From NCBI GenBank assembly GCA_945883425.1, contig CAMCXM010000005.1, positions 1 through 56,531 on the forward strand: DNA of 56,531 nucleotides, in the 5' to 3' direction. Made by a program: the position numbers and the translations under genes. Numbering within the stretch: the first letter of the stretch is position 1; the number at the start of each line of letters is the position of its first letter. Shown here one piece after another: positions 7,574-16,200 of this stretch. This DNA comes from Spirosoma fluviale. Its GTDB lineage: Bacteria; Bacteroidota; Bacteroidia; Cytophagales; Flexibacteraceae. The notes under the pieces are model-generated. The model was not told where the DNA came from. It saw nothing but the letters and a program-made list of their open reading frames with translations, and did not search any database.

Positions 7574-8464
7574 ATGAGTGTACTGGTTAACAAAGATTCA
7601 AGAGTAATAGTTCAGGGTTTCACCGGCTCTGAAGGCAGCTTTCACGCACAACAGATGATTGAGTATGGCACAACTGTCGTGGGTGGGGTTACGCCTGGTA
7701 AAGGCGGACAAACACATCTTGACCGGCCGGTTTTCAACACTGTTTCTGAAGCAGTTGCAAAAGCAGGAGCGAACGTTTCCATTATTTTTGTTCCGCCTGC
7801 ATTCGCCGCTGATGCCATTATGGAATCTGCTGACGCCGGAATAGGAGTGATCATCTGTATTACAGAAGGTATCCCTGTGAAAGATATGATTGCGGTGAAA
7901 GACTATCTCAAGCACCACAATTCTATTCTCATCGGACCAAACTGCCCGGGTGTCATCACTCCGGAAGAAGCGAAAGTGGGCATCATGCCAGGATTCGTAT
8001 TTAAAAAAGGAAGAATTGGCATCGTGTCAAAATCCGGGACTCTTACCTACGAAGCCGCAGACCAGGTAGTAAAAGCCGGACTCGGTATCTCAACTGCTAT
8101 TGGAATCGGTGGTGATCCGATCATCGGAACCACCACAAAGCAGGCCGTCGAAATGCTGATGAACGATCCTGAAACGGACGGCATTATTTTGATCGGAGAA
8201 ATCGGAGGAACCTACGAAGCGGATGCCGCCCGGTGGGTTCGTGCAGACGGAAACCGGAAGCCGGTAGTCGGCTTCATTGCAGGACAGACTGCACCTCCGG
8301 GAAGAAGAATGGGCCATGCTGGTGCCATCATCGGTGGAGCAGACGACACAGCCGCTGCCAAAATGCGGATCATGCGGGAAAATGGAATTGAAGTGGTGGA
8401 CAGTCCGGCTGAAATCGGTGCTACTATGCTTACGGTTATGACCGCTGCAGGCATCTTGGCCTAA
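7574..8464 (+). CDS. sucD: Succinyl-CoA synthetase (ADP/GDP-forming) alpha subunit
   Basis: The 296-residue protein matches SucD throughout: N-terminal CoA-binding Rossmann domain ([18 protein letters not shown], then [14 protein letters not shown]), the [18 protein letters not shown] segment, and the ligase domain with [12 protein letters not shown]. The active-site His that is phosphorylated lies in [11 protein letters not shown] (about residue 247). With the beta subunit SucC, not in this window, it interconverts succinyl-CoA and succinate with nucleotide triphosphate formation in the TCA cycle. A consensus promoter precedes it and a bactofilin gene follows after 44 bp, possibly cotranscribed. 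Confidence 0.97.
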   Translation: MSVLVNKDSRVIVQGFTGSEGSFHAQQMIEYGTTVVGGVTPGKGGQTHLDRPVFNTVSEAVAKAGANVSIIFVPPAFAADAIMESADAGIGVIICITEGIPVKDMIAVKDYLKHHNSILIGPNCPGVITPEEAKVGIMPGFVFKKGRIGIVSKSGTLTYEAADQVVKAGLGISTAIGIGGDPIIGTTTKQAVEMLMNDPETDGIILIGEIGGTYEADAARWVRADGNRKPVVGFIAGQTAPPGRRMGHAGAIIGGADDTAAAKMRIMRENGIEVVDSPAEIGATMLTVMTAAGILA

Positions 8465-8508
8465 ATAAAGAATCGAAACAATCAGGAAAATACAAGCAAA
8501 TTGAAACT

Positions 8509-8985
8509 ATGGCACTTTTTGGAAACAACGTAAAAGAAAAGGAAGCATATCAGTCTTCCACCCCTACCCCGGTCATGGAGACCGCAAATCCTTATGTATC
8601 CAGCCCCAACTCAATGAACGTGATTGGGAAAGGAACCACCATTACAGGTGACATCGACACCAGCAATGACATACGCATCGATGGCAAACTGGAAGGCAAT
8701 CTGTATTGCAAAGCAAAAGTAATTCTGGGCAGCTCTGCTGTTCTGGAAGGAAATCTTTCTGCAGTACATGCCGAAATTTCCGGCGAAGTTGTTGGTAAAG
8801 TTGAAGTGAACGAAATGTTGACTCTCAAGAATTCCTGCACCATTCATGGTGACATTAACACTGGAAAACTGATCATTGAAGGCGGAGCCAAATTCAATGG
8901 AAGCTGTAAAATGGGTGCCGTTTCGAAAGAAGTTTCGCTGAACGGATCGAACAACATGAAAAAGCCAGTGGCAGCTTCTGTCTAG
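8509..8985 (+). CDS. Bactofilin (polymer-forming cytoskeletal protein)
   Basis: The 158-residue protein has a disordered N-terminal tail of about 37 residues and then a bactofilin (DUF583) domain: NVIGKGTTITGDIDTSNDIRIDGKLEGN and repeated beta-helix turns such as VILGSSAVLEGNLSA and LIIEGGAKFNGSCKMG. Bactofilins self-assemble without nucleotide into filaments that scaffold cell-wall or polarity factors. In many Bacteroidota a bactofilin gene precedes atpZ and the ATP synthase operon. Here a strong terminator and an AtpZ-like gene follow, but no ATP synthase genes. Confidence 0.93.
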   Translation: MALFGNNVKEKEAYQSSTPTPVMETANPYVSSPNSMNVIGKGTTITGDIDTSNDIRIDGKLEGNLYCKAKVILGSSAVLEGNLSAVHAEISGEVVGKVEVNEMLTLKNSCTIHGDINTGKLIIEGGAKFNGSCKMGAVSKEVSLNGSNNMKKPVAASV

Positions 8986-9004
8986 GATCCAAATAACATT
9001 TACC

Positions 9005-9032
9005 AAAGGCCGGAATTGTTCCGGCCTTTTTT
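9005..9032 (+). terminator. Terminator after the bactofilin gene
   Basis: AAAGGCCGGAA-TTG-TTCCGGCCTTTTTT forms an 11-bp perfect stem with a T run. It ends 4 bp before the AtpZ-like start codon. Confidence 0.9.
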
Positions 9033-9036
9033 ATTT

Positions 9037-9231
9037 ATGAACCCTTACCTCAAATACAGTGGAATGGCTTTCCAGCTTGTGTTTTTTATTCTGGCAGGCT
9101 ATTACATCGGAAAATATGCCGGTGCCGCCATGGGATGGAATCAAAGCACTACTTCTGCTGTTGGCCTACTGTTCTTTCTCTCAACCGGATTATTCAAAAT
9201 TATCCGCGACATCCTGAAAGAAAACGTCTGA
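9037..9231 (+). CDS. AtpZ/AtpI-like small membrane protein
   Basis: This 64-residue protein starts MNPYLKYSGMAFQLVFFILAGYYIGKYAG and has two transmembrane segments, with a second helix VGLLFFLSTGLFKIIRDIL. The YxKYSGMAFQ start and the G-rich first helix are typical of the AtpZ/AtpI family encoded upstream of F1Fo ATP synthase genes, which has been linked to Mg2+/Ca2+ transport or c-ring assembly. The frame extends 7 codons upstream, but these fall in the preceding terminator hairpin, so ATG 9037 is chosen. Unusually, no atp genes follow and the leader is nearly absent. Confidence 0.75.
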   Translation: MNPYLKYSGMAFQLVFFILAGYYIGKYAGAAMGWNQSTTSAVGLLFFLSTGLFKIIRDILKENV

Positions 9232-9357
9232 TCCTTGCAGCGTATACAAAAGACCTTTTAACATTTTTTTCCCCCAATCAAAGACCATATGGTGGGATAA
9301 GAAATCTTCCCAATTAGTTTTGCATCTCTTTTTATTAAAACACCGATCATTTTGAGA

Positions 9358-11676
9358 ATGAATACAACAAAAAAATGGGCGTTGATTCTGATGTCCATCC
9401 TCAGTTTCGGAAGCCAGACAGTGAAGGCCGACGAAGGAATGTGGCTGCCTTTACACATTGCCCGGTTGAACATTGGCGATATGCAAAAAGCTGGCTGTAA
9501 GCTTACTGCCGAACAATTATACAGTGTCAACTCATCCAGCCTGAAAGATGCGATTGTATCATTTGGCGGATTCTGTACAGGCGAAATCATTTCACCTGAA
9601 GGTTTGATTCTGACAAACCACCACTGTGGCTATGGCGCTATTCAGTCGCACTCTTCCGTCGAAAAGAACTATCTGAGAGACGGTTTCTGGGCCTACAAAA
9701 AAGAGGAAGAACTTCCGAATCCGGATTTGTTCGTCCGCTTTCTGGTTCGTATGGAAGATATTTCTCAGCGGGTGCTTTCCAAAGTAAACGATAAAATGCC
9801 GGAGATGGAGCGTCGCAAAGCAGCTGACGCTGAGATGCAGATCATCAAAAAAGAAGCCACTCAGGGAACTGGTTATGATGCTGAAGTAAAATCCTTTTTT
9901 GATGGCAATGAATATTACCTGATGATTTATGAAACCTACCGGGATGTTCGTCTGGTTGGAACCCCACCGGAATCGGTTGGAAAATTCGGTGGTGATACCG
10001 ACAACTGGATGTGGCCGCGTCACACCGGTGACTTTTCTCTTTTCCGTGTCTACATGGGAAAAGACGGAAAGCCCGCTCCATACAGCGCAGATAATGTTCC
10101 ATTGAAGCCTAAGCACTTCCTTCCGGTTTCTACTTCCGGAGTGAAAGAAGGTGATTTCACGATGATTTTTGGATTTCCAGGCAGAACCAATCGTTTCCTG
10201 AGTTCATATGGTGTGAAGATGGCACTCGATATTTCAAATCCATCCATCGTTGCGATTCGCGACAAAAAGCTGAAGCTGATGAAGGAAAATATGGATGCTG
10301 ATCAGGCTGTACGTATTAAGTATGCATCGAAATATGCGCAGATCGCCAACTACTGGAAATACTTTATTGGCCAGAGTCAAGGTCTGAATCGACTGGATGT
10401 GGTGGATAAAAAACTGGCAGAAGAAACTGCTTTCCAGCAATGGGCAGATGCCGACCCGGACAGAAAAGCCAAATACGGAAATGTACTGGCGGATATGAAT
10501 GCCGTCTTTGAAAAGCAACGTAAATTCAGAAAATCAGCTGTTTATTTACAAGAAGCAGCGCTGGGTTCTGAAATGAATCAATTGGCATTGGCCTTTCAGG
10601 GTTTGATGAAAGCATTGAAACCAGAAGATGGAAGTGCATCTAAACCGGAAGAAGTAACCAAGCAGGCTGCCGAATTGAAAGCCGGATTGGCCGAACACTT
10701 CAAAGATTTCGATATGGCTGTCGACAAAAAATTATTTTCTGCCATGATGAAAATGTTCAAAGAGAATGTACAGGAAGATCAGCAACCTGAAATACTTCGT
10801 TTGACATTGAAAGACAAATACAAAGGCGATATAGACAAATGGACGGAAGATGTTTTTGCCAAATCGATTTTTACTTCACAAGCCAAAGCAGAAGCCTTCC
10901 TTTCGAAACCTGAAGCCAAAGTTTTGGAAAAAGACCCGGCCTACGTAGCTGCCGTTTCTTTTTTCAGCAACTTCAGCAAGAATATCCAGCCACAAACAAT
11001 GCCTTTGGATATTGAACTGGCTCGTTGCAACCGTCTGTATGTGGATGGTACCATGCAACTGATGAAAGACCGCAAGAAATTCTATCCGAATGCCAACAGC
11101 ACCATGCGATTTACATATGGAAAAATCGGAGCTTACCGTCCAAAAGATGCTGTCTTCTATGATTTCAAAACCACTCTCGATGGCATTATGGAAAAAGAAG
11201 ATCCATCGAATGACGAGTTTGTAGTTCCTTCCAAACTGAAGGAATTATACCAGAAAAAGGATTTCGGTCGCTGGGCTGAGAACGGTACCGTACCTGTTGG
11301 TTTCATTGGAAACACCGATATCACAGGTGGAAACTCAGGAAGCCCGGTAATCAATGGCAACGGAGAACTGGTTGGTCTTGCATTTGACGGAAACTGGGAA
11401 GCTATGAGCGGTGACATTGCCTTTGAACCTACTTTCCAACGGACAATCAGTTGCGACATTCGTTATGTATTGTTTACAATCGACAAATACGCCAATGCTC
11501 AGAACCTGATCAACGAAATGAAACTGGTACAAACCATGCCGGAACCACCAGCGGCACCAGTTGTTGCACCTCCCGTATTGGAAACAAGTCCGGCTCCAGC
11601 TGTTCTGCCATCCAAACCAGTGTTGGCTCCAAAAACCAAAGGCCAGGTAAAACGAGGAGCGGCCATAAAAGGCTAA
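9358..11676 (+). CDS. S46-family dipeptidyl-peptidase (DPP7-like)
   Basis: The 772-residue secreted peptidase has a signal peptide (MNTTKKWALILMSILSFGSQTVKA) and DEGMWLPLHI at the mature start. The S46 catalytic triad is in LTNHHCGYGAIQ (His), GGDTDNWMWPRHTGDFSLFR (Asp) and GGNSGSPVINGNGELVG (Ser). The residue 18 positions after the Ser is Gly (FDGNWE). In the characterised enzymes, DPP11 has Arg there and prefers acidic P1 residues, while DPP7 has Gly and prefers hydrophobic P1, so DPP7-type specificity is inferred. It releases dipeptides from peptide N-termini in the periplasm. A tail of about 45 residues rich in Pro and Ala ends the protein, which is atypical. ATG 9358 is preferred over an in-frame TTG at 9352. 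Confidence 0.95.
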   Translation: MNTTKKWALILMSILSFGSQTVKADEGMWLPLHIARLNIGDMQKAGCKLTAEQLYSVNSSSLKDAIVSFGGFCTGEIISPEGLILTNHHCGYGAIQSHSSVEKNYLRDGFWAYKKEEELPNPDLFVRFLVRMEDISQRVLSKVNDKMPEMERRKAADAEMQIIKKEATQGTGYDAEVKSFFDGNEYYLMIYETYRDVRLVGTPPESVGKFGGDTDNWMWPRHTGDFSLFRVYMGKDGKPAPYSADNVPLKPKHFLPVSTSGVKEGDFTMIFGFPGRTNRFLSSYGVKMALDISNPSIVAIRDKKLKLMKENMDADQAVRIKYASKYAQIANYWKYFIGQSQGLNRLDVVDKKLAEETAFQQWADADPDRKAKYGNVLADMNAVFEKQRKFRKSAVYLQEAALGSEMNQLALAFQGLMKALKPEDGSASKPEEVTKQAAELKAGLAEHFKDFDMAVDKKLFSAMMKMFKENVQEDQQPEILRLTLKDKYKGDIDKWTEDVFAKSIFTSQAKAEAFLSKPEAKVLEKDPAYVAAVSFFSNFSKNIQPQTMPLDIELARCNRLYVDGTMQLMKDRKKFYPNANSTMRFTYGKIGAYRPKDAVFYDFKTTLDGIMEKEDPSNDEFVVPSKLKELYQKKDFGRWAENGTVPVGFIGNTDITGGNSGSPVINGNGELVGLAFDGNWEAMSGDIAFEPTFQRTISCDIRYVLFTIDKYANAQNLINEMKLVQTMPEPPAAPVVAPPVLETSPAPAVLPSKPVLAPKTKGQVKRGAAIKG

Positions 11677-11704
11677 TCGAACAACACAATAGCGAATCCA
11701 AGCT

Positions 11705-11740
11705 ATAAGAAAGCCACCTCAAAAGGGTGGCTTTCTTATT
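11705..11740 (+). terminator. Hairpin after the S46 peptidase gene
   Basis: A 14-bp stem (ATAAGAAAGCCACC with GGTGGCTTTCTTAT, loop of about 7 nt) lies 28 bp after the stop. The T tract is short, but the stem is strong. Confidence 0.8.
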
Positions 11741-12099
11741 TGCACACTGGCCAATTTCCATCTAAACAATGTTGTTCGAATTTGCTGATGGAAGTCATGA
11801 ACTCACTTATGCCGGAAAACAGGATACGCGAAAGTAAGCAGAAGACCTATAGGAAATAATGGCAACCTATTTCTTTAACAGCAGAATAGAATCTGGCTTC
11901 GCATGGAGAAAAATCGTAGTTAAACCCCGAGTCCGCAATTGAAAAATCAAGTACTCCCAAATCGACTGATTCACATTCATTTATGGCATCATTTCATTTT
12001 TCCCCGAAAGGAAAATCAACAAGTGCGAATCAGACGATCAACATCCCAATACAGAATCTGGGTTAAAAATGAAAAGCTGGATTTAATCCATATGAAATT
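11741..12099. other. Intergenic region with no recognisable gene
   Basis: About 360 bp between two converging terminators. Only short, AT-rich frames without family resemblance occur (for example 11939-12169 on the plus strand, which runs into the next terminator). I see no RNA gene or repeat. Confidence 0.5.
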
Positions 12100-12136
12100 A
12101 AAAAGGGCAGGGATGGTTCACATCTCTGCCCTTTTT
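12100..12136 (-). terminator. Terminator after the PorE-like gene
   Basis: AAAAGGGCAG(G)GATG pairs with CATC(T)CTGCCCTTTT across a GTTCA loop. A/T runs on both sides would let it work in either direction. It begins 19 bp beyond the minus-strand stop codon. Confidence 0.85.
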
Positions 12137-12155
12137 AATAAGACTCAAAATCAGA

Positions 12156-14195
12156 TTAGAAACCCTTGATCTCAAACTCAGTCCGCCTGTTTAGCTGGCG
12201 TCCAGCTTCGGTATCATTCGGAGCCAGTGGCCGGTCAAGACCATATCCGGCTGATGTCATGCGGTCTGGTGAAATACCCTTCTTCACAAGGTAATCCAAT
12301 ACCGCTTTGGCACGACTCTGGCTCAGCTTCTTATTGTAGTCACCGGAGCCTTTATTATCGGTATGTCCAGAGATTTCGATTTTCATGGTTGGGTATTCCA
12401 ACAAGATTTTTCGCAGACGGTCAAGCTCCAGATTGGATTCCGGACGAAGGGTGGCCTTATCAAAATCAAAGAAAATATTCCGTAACACAATCCTGGCCCC
12501 TACCTGGGCTTTGTTCAAACTCACGTTTCGCACCACTTCCTGGTATTCGGCCGTGTCAGACAGATCAAAGTTCTCAGAATGGAACAGATAGCCAGGAGCT
12601 GTCACGGTAATTCCATAGTTTTTACCTGCGGGCAGAATAACCAAATAAGTACCTGTCGCGGAGTTGGAATTGATTTCGGAAATCTTAAGCCCCGTTTTAA
12701 GGTTCACCACCGAAATATTGGCCTCCATTGGCTGCTTGGTAATGGCATCTACTACCACACCTTTGAGTAGGGTAACCCTACTCTTGGAGTTATTCACGGC
12801 TACCGTGGCCAGCTTTTTCGAACCTTCATCTTTCGCATTGGTTCCGGAAGCTAAATTTGTATTTGCCTTGGCAGAACTAAGCTCTGCCACCACTTCAGGA
12901 GTTGCCATGGAAATCATGAAAATATCGTGCTTTCCATAACCGCCTTCATGGTAACTGGCATAGTATCCGTGCATGTTATCGGCAGAAAGAACGAAATAGA
13001 TATCGTTCTGAACGGAGTTAATGGGGTAGCCCATGTTTTCGGGTTCAGACCATCCGCCTTTTTCCAGAGAGGTCCGAACGATGTCGTATCCTCCCATTGT
13101 TTTCTTTCCTTTAGTGCTGTAATACAGTGTTACTCCATCCGGGTGAATAAAAGGAGCATCTTCATCTTCCGGAGTATTGATTTTCGGACCCATATTCATA
13201 GGTTCATTCCACTCACCTTTCACCAGCTGACTTCTCCAGATATCCAATCCTCCGTATCCTCCCGGCCGGTTTGAACTAAAATAAAGTGTCTTTCCATCAA
13301 AAGTAATAGAACAGGACAACTCAGACGATTTGGGAAGATTTACTTTGTCTCCAAGCGATTTTGGTTCAGACCATTGCAAGCCTTTCTTTTTGGATACATA
13401 AATATCACCTTGCTGGTTTCCCTTATAAATGAACAATTGAGAACCGTCCGGAGAAAGGGCAATCGCTGCATCATGTTCTTCCGTGTTTACTGGCGCACCA
13501 ACATTAACAGGCTCAGACCACTTATCATTGACACGGGTTGATTGGTAAATATCCTCCATCGGAAAAACCTCTTCCTGATCAAGGTAAGAGGATGTATTTT
13601 TCCCAAGGTTGCCCTCCCTTCTGGAAGTGAACATCATGATGGATTCATCAGCCGTAATCACTGGCGTATAATCCGGATATATACTGTTGATTAGCGGACC
13701 TACGTTTTCAACCTTTGCTTTCACCGGGTTAGCAATCAGTTCTTTTGCATTCCGACACTCCTCAATGTGTTTCGTTACCTCGTTCATAATGGTCGGATCC
13801 TTTTTCACACCTTCCAATTTGAGAAAATTTTCATAGTACTTCAATGCTTCATCAAATTTGAGCGCATCTTCTGCACACTGCCCCATCATATATTCTATTT
13901 CGGGATAGTACTCTTTGTCAAGCTCATATACTTTCTGCATGTATGGCAAACCGTTGCCACCCTCCCCTACTTTCAAATAACATATGCCGAGAAAGAAATT
14001 TGCATCCAACGCCTTGGAACTCTCTGATTCCGGATCACTCTGGACTGCTTCCAAAAGAAATGGAATCGCTTCCCTGTAGTCACCATCGTCAAACATTTTC
14101 ATCCCCGTTTTAAAGGAAGAAGCATTGAAGGACTGAGCCAGAAGGCAACTACAGAAAATAAGAAACGTAAAAACTGAAAGAACGAGTTTGCGCAT
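12156..14195 (-). CDS. TPR / PD40 propeller / CarboxypepD_reg / OmpA protein (PorE-like architecture)
   Basis: The 679-residue protein has a signal peptide (MRKLVLSVFTFLIFCSCLLAQ). TPR repeats span about residues 25-150 (MKMFDDGDYREAIPFLLEAVQ). A WD40-like PD40 propeller covers about 180-450, with blades such as FDGKTLYFSSNRPGGYGGLDIW. A carboxypeptidase-regulatory-like beta domain lies at about 490-570. The C-terminal OmpA domain retains the peptidoglycan-binding Asp in SGHTDNKG and the Arg in LSQSRA 15 residues later. The same order of domains is known for PorE, the T9SS component that links the secretion machine to peptidoglycan in Porphyromonas. Paralogues of this layout are common in Bacteroidota, so a T9SS role is an inference. 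ATG 14195 gives the signal peptide. Confidence 0.88.
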   Translation of the reverse strand: MRKLVLSVFTFLIFCSCLLAQSFNASSFKTGMKMFDDGDYREAIPFLLEAVQSDPESESSKALDANFFLGICYLKVGEGGNGLPYMQKVYELDKEYYPEIEYMMGQCAEDALKFDEALKYYENFLKLEGVKKDPTIMNEVTKHIEECRNAKELIANPVKAKVENVGPLINSIYPDYTPVITADESIMMFTSRREGNLGKNTSSYLDQEEVFPMEDIYQSTRVNDKWSEPVNVGAPVNTEEHDAAIALSPDGSQLFIYKGNQQGDIYVSKKKGLQWSEPKSLGDKVNLPKSSELSCSITFDGKTLYFSSNRPGGYGGLDIWRSQLVKGEWNEPMNMGPKINTPEDEDAPFIHPDGVTLYYSTKGKKTMGGYDIVRTSLEKGGWSEPENMGYPINSVQNDIYFVLSADNMHGYYASYHEGGYGKHDIFMISMATPEVVAELSSAKANTNLASGTNAKDEGSKKLATVAVNNSKSRVTLLKGVVVDAITKQPMEANISVVNLKTGLKISEINSNSATGTYLVILPAGKNYGITVTAPGYLFHSENFDLSDTAEYQEVVRNVSLNKAQVGARIVLRNIFFDFDKATLRPESNLELDRLRKILLEYPTMKIEISGHTDNKGSGDYNKKLSQSRAKAVLDYLVKKGISPDRMTSAGYGLDRPLAPNDTEAGRQLNRRTEFEIKGF

Positions 14196-14400
14196 GCTTG
14201 AAAGGGTGTCTTTCCCATAAAGAGTTGAATTGGGAAACAATCGACAAAGTAAGAAGGATATAGCCAAAGGTCAAAATTACATTCTCAAATAGCCTTACAG
14301 TGATTTGTTCCACACTGAGCTTTTTTTACGACTCAAAAAAAATCTACAGAACGAGATTTTGAAAACCCTATTTTCGCACCAAAATTGATACGAATACACC

Positions 14401-15516
14401 ATGATTATTGGAGTTCCGAAAGAAATAAAAAACAACGAAAACAGAGTTGGGCTGACACCTGCTGGTGTAGCTGAGTTTAAAAAAGCGGGTCACAAAGTCT
14501 ACGTTCAGTCGACGGCCGGCGAAGGAAGTGGCTTTGATGATGAAAGCTATAAAGTTGCTGGCGCAGAGATACTTCCAGATATTCAGTCGGTGTACAAAAT
14601 CGCTGAAATGATCATGAAAGTGAAGGAACCCATTGAATTGGAATACGAACTGATCAAGGAAGACCAACTAATCTTCACTTATTTCCATTTTGCCAGTTCC
14701 GAAACACTAACTCACGCCATGGTCGCCCGCAAGGGAGTTTGTCTGGCCTATGAAACCGTTGAAAAAACGGACCGGTCACTGCCATTGCTGGTTCCTATGT
14801 CGGAAGTAGCCGGACGAATGTCGATCCAGGAAGGAGCGAAATATCTGGAAAAACCAATGAAAGGCCGAGGCATCCTACTCGGTGGCGTTCCGGGAGTAGC
14901 TCCAGCTAACGTGTTGGTTCTGGGCGGTGGAATCGTGGGAACTCAGGCAGCCAAAATGGCGGCCGGCTTAGGTGCACATGTGACCATAATGGATGTAAGC
15001 CTTCCTCGGCTTCGGGCTCTGGCTGATATCATGCCAGCGAATGTGGATACGGTAATGAGCAACGAATTCAACATTCGTCGTTATATCAAACACATGGATC
15101 TGATCATTGGTGCCGTCCTGATCCCGGGAGCCAAAGCACCTCACCTCATTACACGTGAAATGCTCAAAACCATGAAGGCTGGTACCGTTTTGGTTGACGT
15201 GGCAGTGGATCAGGGAGGTTGCATAGAAACATGTAAACCGACCACACATGAAAACCCAACCTTTATTATTGACGATGTGGTGCATTATTGTGTTGCCAAC
15301 ATGCCAGGCGCAGTTCCTTATACTTCAACATTGGCGTTGACCAATTCAACACTTCCATACGGTTTGCAACTGGCGAACAAAGGCTGGAAGCAGGCTTGTA
15401 AAGACAATCACGAATTGTTACTTGGGCTAAATGTAGTTCATGGCAAAATCGTTTATAAAGGCGTTTCCGATGCCTGGGGATTAGAATACACTCCGGTTGA
15501 AATGGTTTTGAATTAA
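14401..15516 (+). CDS. ald: Alanine dehydrogenase
   Basis: The 371-residue protein follows alanine dehydrogenase along its length: MIIGVPKEIKNNENRVGLTP at the start, IMKVKEP (substrate Lys), YFHFASS (catalytic His), and the NAD Rossmann motif VLGGGIVGTQAAKMAAGLG with VTIMDVS. VDVAVDQGGCIET, HYCVANMPGAVP and TSTLALTN complete the signature. It converts L-alanine and NAD+ reversibly to pyruvate, ammonia and NADH in the cytoplasm, probably as a hexamer. The gene stands alone with a terminator directly after it; a weak -7-like TATTTTCG lies at 14369-14376. Confidence 0.96.
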   Translation: MIIGVPKEIKNNENRVGLTPAGVAEFKKAGHKVYVQSTAGEGSGFDDESYKVAGAEILPDIQSVYKIAEMIMKVKEPIELEYELIKEDQLIFTYFHFASSETLTHAMVARKGVCLAYETVEKTDRSLPLLVPMSEVAGRMSIQEGAKYLEKPMKGRGILLGGVPGVAPANVLVLGGGIVGTQAAKMAAGLGAHVTIMDVSLPRLRALADIMPANVDTVMSNEFNIRRYIKHMDLIIGAVLIPGAKAPHLITREMLKTMKAGTVLVDVAVDQGGCIETCKPTTHENPTFIIDDVVHYCVANMPGAVPYTSTLALTNSTLPYGLQLANKGWKQACKDNHELLLGLNVVHGKIVYKGVSDAWGLEYTPVEMVLN

Positions 15517-15534
15517 TCAGAAAGTGAAGAAATT

Positions 15535-15560
15535 AAAAAGGGGCTTTGGCCCCTTTTTTT
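15535..15560 (+). terminator. ald terminator
   Basis: GGGGC-TTTG-GCCCC is flanked by five A and seven T residues, 18 bp after the ald stop codon. Confidence 0.9.
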
Positions 15561-15620
15561 ATGGAATCTGAATTCCCGGAAAAAACCTGAACCCATAAAA
15601 TTCAAGGTTCCGGATTGAGC

Positions 15621-15645
15621 AAAAAAAATCCCTTCGAAAAGGGAT
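15621..15645 (-). terminator. Terminator of the small secreted protein gene
   Basis: On the minus strand ATCCC and GGGAT enclose TTTTCGAA, followed by eight T residues, 20 bp beyond the stop codon at 15666. Confidence 0.75.
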
Positions 15646-15665
15646 CAGAATCAGAAAAATGAATA

Positions 15666-16067
15666 TTAGCGGAACATCGACTTAATGCTGCCCCATGACC
15701 GCTGTACGGCGGTTGGGCTATGCTGGATATTGGCGTAAAAATATTTCGGTCCGCCAGACCCGGTTGCCGTTAACCGATAGGAAATGTTCTCAATGGCATC
15801 TCCGTCTTTATATAAATTGTCGTCAATCCAGATGTAGGTACCCAATGCTGATTGTGGGATTTCGGCCAGACGGGAATACGAAGCATCGCTGTCCTTTTTT
15901 CTTGAAATCTCATATGTCTGAACATCCGATTCATCTGAAACCTTCCATTCCAATCGAATATCAGCACCCTGATAAACGGCAAGAAAAGAAGTAACCTGCA
16001 ATTGAAATGCGGTTAAAATCAGGCTGGTGCTGAATAGGAGCAGGTAAGTCAAAAAGCGGGTCTTCAT
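15666..16067 (-). CDS. Small secreted fibronectin-III-like protein
   Basis: The 133-residue product begins MKTRFLTYLLLFSTSLILTAFQLQ, a plausible Sec signal peptide. The mature part (FLAVYQGADIRLEWKVSDESDVQTYEISRKKDS and ISYRLTATGSGGPKYF) has the Trp/Tyr spacing of a single fibronectin type III-like beta sandwich, as often seen in extracellular Bacteroidota proteins. There is no C-terminal T9SS domain. Function unknown. The first in-frame Met (16082) lies 5 codons earlier, but the basic MKTRF start fits a signal peptide better. The gene is monocistronic with its own terminator. Confidence 0.7.
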   Translation of the reverse strand: MKTRFLTYLLLFSTSLILTAFQLQVTSFLAVYQGADIRLEWKVSDESDVQTYEISRKKDSDASYSRLAEIPQSALGTYIWIDDNLYKDGDAIENISYRLTATGSGGPKYFYANIQHSPTAVQRSWGSIKSMFR

Positions 16068-16200
16068 ACTGTCAGAGGACAAACGTAAACATAATTTTCA
16101 ATCCAAACAAAAGACTCCAAAAAAGTATAAAAGGTTGGAATGCAATTGGAAAGAAAGTTGGTTTTGCTGTACTTGCATCGCTTTTTGGAAATAGGTAAAC

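Noticed and set aside
11939-12169. A 76-codon plus-strand gene
   Set aside because: It has no domain, an atypical composition and runs through the bidirectional terminator into the next gene.
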